The position numbers were made by a program, and so were the translations under genes. The notes beneath the pieces are model-generated. The model was given only the letters and a program-made list of their open reading frames with translations, ran no database searches and was not told the DNA's origin. From an uncultured Prevotella sp. (lineage in GTDB: Bacteria > Bacteroidota > Bacteroidia > Bacteroidales > Bacteroidaceae), in assembly GCA_945614335.1 (NCBI GenBank), contig CALZAP010000029.1, positions 1 to 9,553 of the forward strand: a stretch of 9,553 nt of DNA, read 5' to 3'. Shown here piece by piece: positions 7,348 through 9,553 of the stretch; the stretch's first letter is position 1; the number at the start of each line of letters is the position of its first letter.

Positions 7348-7926
7348 TTATTGGTGTATCAGGTTCATGAATTCCTGTCGCGTCTTGGCTTGGTTGAATG
7401 CACCGCAGAAGTCGCTTGTAGTAGTGATGGAGTTTTGTTTTTCCACTCCTCTCATCTGCATGCACATGTGTTTAGCCTCCACCACGACCATCACTCCGAG
7501 TGGTTTGAGGGTTTGCTCTATACACTCCTTTATTTGCAGGGTCATTCTTTCCTGCACCTGAAGTCTGTGAGAGAAGATGTCCACCACGCGAGCTATTTTG
7601 CTCAGTCCGGTGATGTATCCGTTTGGAATATAAGCCACGTGCACCTTTCCGTAGAATGGCAGCATGTGGTGTTCGCATAGTGAGAAGAAGTCGATGTCCT
7701 TTACTATTACCATTTGACTGTAGTCTTCCTTGAAGAGTGCGTCGGTGAGCACCTTGTGCGCGTCCATGCCATACCCTCTTGTGAGCACCTGCATGGCCTT
7801 AGCCACTCTCATAGGCGTTTTCTCGAGTCCTTCTCTTGTAGGGTCTTCCCCTAAGAGAGATAGTATTTCCTTGTAGTTTGAGGCAAGTTGTTCCAAGCCT
7901 TCGCGGTATTCTGTTTCTGGATTCAT
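7348..7926 (-). CDS. folE: GTP cyclohydrolase I
   Basis: This 192-residue cytoplasmic enzyme converts GTP to 7,8-dihydroneopterin triphosphate, the first step of folate synthesis. The zinc ligands of the family are present: Cys84 and His87 in SLCEHHMLP, and Cys155 in KHMCMQMRG. The catalytic histidines, His86 and His153, are also present. The substrate-binding core [23 protein letters not shown] is intact, and [11 protein letters not shown] matches the C-terminal family pattern. The length fits bacterial short forms that lack the longer N-terminal extension. It starts 3 bases after the stop of the SPOR gene, which indicates co-transcription. I recall a tpiA - SPOR - folE order from Bacteroides genomes; this was not checked here. 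Confidence 0.98.
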   Translation of the reverse strand: MNPETEYREGLEQLASNYKEILSLLGEDPTREGLEKTPMRVAKAMQVLTRGYGMDAHKVLTDALFKEDYSQMVIVKDIDFFSLCEHHMLPFYGKVHVAYIPNGYITGLSKIARVVDIFSHRLQVQERMTLQIKECIEQTLKPLGVMVVVEAKHMCMQMRGVEKQNSITTTSDFCGAFNQAKTRQEFMNLIHQ

Positions 7927-7929
7927 GAT

Positions 7930-8577
7930 TTAATATTGAACGCTAATTTTTCCTTTTACGATAGAAGCCTGTTTGTATCCCAGTTTCTGTATTTCCCTCA
8001 GCATGGCGTGAGCTTCCTCGTAAGTTCGGAAGTTGCCTATTCTGCATATCCATCTTGGCGAGTAGAAGTGTACATAAACGGGTTGTTCGGGGAATTTCAT
8101 TTTTATGGCGTCGCCGATGTTTCTCGCTTTTTCCCTGTCAGCCCTTGTGTTTCCTCCTGCATAAGCCTGCACTCTGTAGCCGGTTACTTTATAGCTTCTG
8201 CCCATCACCTTGTTTCTCATGTCGATGACGGGTGTGTCTTGCCTTTCTGTTGGCGTGTCATGCCTTGCGACAGGCGTGTCATGCTTTGCGACAGGCGTGT
8301 CATGCCTTGCGGATGAATTAGCGTTGTCCTGTTTTACGTATGTAGTGTTTTTTTTGTCCGTTTCGACAACCTTTTTTTCATTCTGTTTTGCCGTGGTGGG
8401 TTTTGCAGGCTTGATGTCAGGTTGGTTGCCGTTTACGAGTTTGTCAATTGCCGCACTGTGGACTACCTTTATGGTTCCTTTTCCTGCAGCATTTTTCTGC
8501 AGGCGTTCAGTGAACGTCTGTGCAGATGATGTTGTGAAAACGCATATCAGCGTCAACAGTGCGGCTATTGTTTTCAT
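7930..8577 (-). CDS. Secreted SPOR-domain protein with heptapeptide repeats
   Basis: This 215-residue protein has a signal peptide (MKTIAALLTLICVFTTSSAQ). A polar, Lys/Thr-rich linker covers residues about 50-90. A tandem of four seven-residue repeats (RHDTPVA, KHDTPVA, RHDTPTE, RQDTPVI) covers 91-118. A C-terminal SPOR domain lies at about 132-213, with YRVQAYAGG, REKARNIGDAIKMKFP, WICRIGNFRTYEEAHAML and GYKQASIV. SPOR domains bind denuded glycan strands of peptidoglycan, often at division sites, so a periplasmic role tied to the cell wall is likely. The linker and repeats would act as a flexible spacer. The gene lies 62 bases after tpiA, with an octamer array in the gap, and 3 bases before folE. 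Confidence 0.92.
   Translation of the reverse strand: MKTIAALLTLICVFTTSSAQTFTERLQKNAAGKGTIKVVHSAAIDKLVNGNQPDIKPAKPTTAKQNEKKVVETDKKNTTYVKQDNANSSARHDTPVAKHDTPVARHDTPTERQDTPVIDMRNKVMGRSYKVTGYRVQAYAGGNTRADREKARNIGDAIKMKFPEQPVYVHFYSPRWICRIGNFRTYEEAHAMLREIQKLGYKQASIVKGKISVQY
8231..8311 (-). repeat. 21-base in-frame minisatellite in the SPOR gene
   Basis: Four tandem 21-base units (starting at 8231, 8252, 8273 and 8294 on the + strand) encode the xHDTPVx heptapeptides. The units at 8252 and 8273 differ at a single base, which indicates recent duplication; the unit at 8231 is more diverged. Copy-number changes here would keep the reading frame and only lengthen or shorten the spacer before the SPOR domain. 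Confidence 0.9.
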
Positions 8578-8595
8578 ATTCTGTTGTTTTTAAAC

Positions 8596-8635
8596 TAGTC
8601 AACTTGTCAACTTGTCAACTCGTCAACTTGTCAAC
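8596..8635 (-). repeat. Octamer tandem array in the tpiA-SPOR gap, 5 units
   Basis: Read on the minus strand, the units are GTTGACAA, GTTGACGA, GTTGACAA, GTTGACAA and GTTGACTA. The array starts 4 bases after the tpiA stop codon (8640-8642) and ends 18 bases before the SPOR start codon. It has the same family and same gene-relative orientation as the two arrays around 6463-6749. It carries no inverted partner nearby, so a simple hairpin is not expected here. Confidence 0.95.
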
Positions 8636-8639
8636 TAAA

Positions 8640-9398
8640 TCATTTCCACGCGTCGATGATGCCCTTGAAGTCAGCAGCTTTCAGCGAAGCGCCACCGATG
8701 AGTCCACCGTCGATGTCAGGCTTAGCGAAGAGTTCAGGAGCGTTGCTTGCCTTGCAGCTGCCGCCATAGAGGATAGAAGTTTCCTCAGCCACTTCGTTGC
8801 CATACTTCTCAGCCACGCAGCTGCGGATGAAGGCGTGAATCTCCTCAGCCTGTTCAGCTGTTGCGGTCTTGCCTGTTCCGATAGCCCAGATAGGCTCGTA
8901 TGCGATAACGATATTCTTGAATTCCTCAGCAGAGAGGTTGAAAACGCTTCCTTCGAGTTCAGCTTTGCAAACCTCGTTCTGCTTCTCAGCTTCACGCTCA
9001 GCGAGGCTTTCTCCGATACAGAAGATAACCTTCAGACCGTTTTTCAGTGCGAGCAGCACCTTCTCCTTGAGAATCTCAGGAGTCTCGTTGTAGTATTCGC
9101 GGCGCTCAGAGTGTCCGAGAATAACATACTGTGCTCCGGTGCTCTTAACCATTTCGGCAGAAACCTCACCTGTGTAGGCACCCTTCTCCTTGTCGGCGCA
9201 GTTTTCGGCACCGAGTCCGATAACGTCCTGGTTGAGGAACTGAGCTATGCTGGCCAAGTGGATGAATGGTGTGCAAATCACCACTCCACAGTTTGGCTTT
9301 TCAGCTGTGAGAGTTTCGTTAAGCTCTTTTGCGAGAGCGATACCGTCCTGCAGGTTCATGTTCATCTTCCAGTTGCCTGCTACAATTTTCTTTCTCAT
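8640..9398 (-). CDS. tpiA: Triosephosphate isomerase
   Basis: This 252-residue cytoplasmic glycolytic enzyme interconverts dihydroxyacetone phosphate and glyceraldehyde 3-phosphate. All active-site elements are visible: Asn9 and Lys11 in AGNWKMN, His96 in ILGHSERR, Glu168 in AYEPIW with the flexible loop 6 running through [17 protein letters not shown] near 211, and the phosphate-binding GGLIGGASL near 231. The length is normal for the family and the start is the first ATG before the canonical N-terminus. It appears to be the first gene in this window of a leftward cluster with the SPOR gene and folE. The upstream 50 bases are AT-rich and could hold the promoter. Confidence 0.99.
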   Translation of the reverse strand: MRKKIVAGNWKMNMNLQDGIALAKELNETLTAEKPNCGVVICTPFIHLASIAQFLNQDVIGLGAENCADKEKGAYTGEVSAEMVKSTGAQYVILGHSERREYYNETPEILKEKVLLALKNGLKVIFCIGESLAEREAEKQNEVCKAELEGSVFNLSAEEFKNIVIAYEPIWAIGTGKTATAEQAEEIHAFIRSCVAEKYGNEVAEETSILYGGSCKASNAPELFAKPDIDGGLIGGASLKAADFKGIIDAWK

Positions 9399-9447
9399 TG
9401 TTTTACCTTTTTTATATAAATTAATAAACTAATTTAAGTTTCTTCAG
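9399..9447 (-). promoter_or_regulatory. AT-rich leader upstream of tpiA
   Basis: This is a strongly AT-rich stretch between tpiA and the repeat array, where a promoter would be expected. Read on the minus strand it contains TTAATTTATATAAAAAAGG shortly before the ATG. TAATTTAT is a two-mismatch approach to the Bacteroidetes -7 element TAnnTTTG, with no convincing -33 partner, so no promoter is assigned firmly. No Shine-Dalgarno of note; an AAGG lies 10 bases before the start. Confidence 0.25.
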
Positions 9448-9479
9448 GAGTTAAGAAGTTAAGAAGTTAAGGAGTTAAG
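9448..9479. repeat. Octamer tandem array GTTAAG[A/G]A-type, 4 units
   Basis: Four contiguous 8-base units on the + strand: GAGTTAAG, AAGTTAAG, AAGTTAAG, GAGTTAAG. The period and the A/G alternation match the GTTGAC[A/G]A arrays, but the core is TTAAG instead of TTGAC. Both strands contain TAA once per unit. The array lies about 50 bases upstream of tpiA. Confidence 0.9.
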
Positions 9480-9528
9480 CCAAATGCTTTTCCGCTTCTT
9501 TTGGGGAGATTTCTCGGCTCGAGCATAT

Positions 9529-9553
9529 CTCTACCTTCTACCCTCTTCCCTCT
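9529..9553. repeat. Degenerate heptamer array at the right window edge
   Basis: Period-7 units CTCTACC, TTCTACC, CTCTTCC and CTCT run into the window end. On the minus strand the units read GGTAGAG/GGTAGAA and carry TAG. Between this array and the one at 9448-9479 lie about 49 bases in which I see no supported gene. Confidence 0.6.

Noticed and set aside
8559..9419. Plus-strand open frame of 286 residues
   Set aside because: It is antisense to tpiA, whose active-site motifs are all intact, and begins in the octamer array; it has no recognisable domain.
9481..9553. C-terminal end of a minus-strand gene, stop overlapping the array at 9479
   Set aside because: The frame ending at that TAA has a TAG only 20 codons earlier and no start codon; another frame stays open to the edge but is too short to support a gene.

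Overview
The window looks like a chromosomal segment from a gut or rumen Prevotella-type member of the Bacteroidales. This rests on a xylan-directed glycoside hydrolase cluster of Bacteroidetes style, the neighbours tpiA - SPOR protein - folE (a gene order I recall from Bacteroides genomes; not checked), starts without convincing Shine-Dalgarno sequences, and abundant short-period DNA repeats. No tRNA, rRNA, transposase, integrase or CRISPR array is visible.

Left half (1-6467, + strand): the distal part of a hemicellulose (probably xylan/arabinoxylan) utilisation operon. It has a 5'-truncated GH3 beta-xylosidase/glucosidase with a PA14-like insertion, a small secreted beta-sandwich protein of unknown function, a secreted GH43 enzyme with a ricin-like C-terminus, and a secreted GH43 - CBM6-like - GH8 fusion. 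The last three genes are linked by 4-base ATGA overlaps and probably translated in a coupled way. All three have Sec signal peptides without a lipobox, so the products are probably periplasmic. Together they would trim substituted xylo-oligosaccharides to monosaccharides: GH3 and GH43 from the non-reducing end or side chains, GH8 from the reducing end. SusC/SusD-type import genes, if present, lie outside the window.

Middle (6463-6749): a gene-free stretch between two converging operons, made almost entirely of an 8-base tandem repeat, GTTGAC[A/G]A. It forms two arms in opposite orientation separated by about 31 bases. Each arm begins at the stop codon of the gene that runs into it.

Right half (6754-9398, - strand): a housekeeping-like cluster transcribed right to left: tpiA, a SPOR-domain secreted protein, folE, and a single-pass membrane protein of unknown function. 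A third array of the 8-base repeat lies between tpiA and the SPOR gene, again starting just after a stop codon. The right edge (9399-9553) is non-coding as far as can be seen and carries an AT-rich leader and two more short-period arrays.

The most unusual feature is this set of 7- and 8-base arrays. In gene orientation the 3'-end arrays carry a stop triplet in every unit, and because 7 and 8 are not multiples of 3 the stops fall in all three frames. The one array inside a coding region lies in its stop-free orientation. In two genes (GH3 and GH43-GH8) the repeat itself supplies the stop codon.
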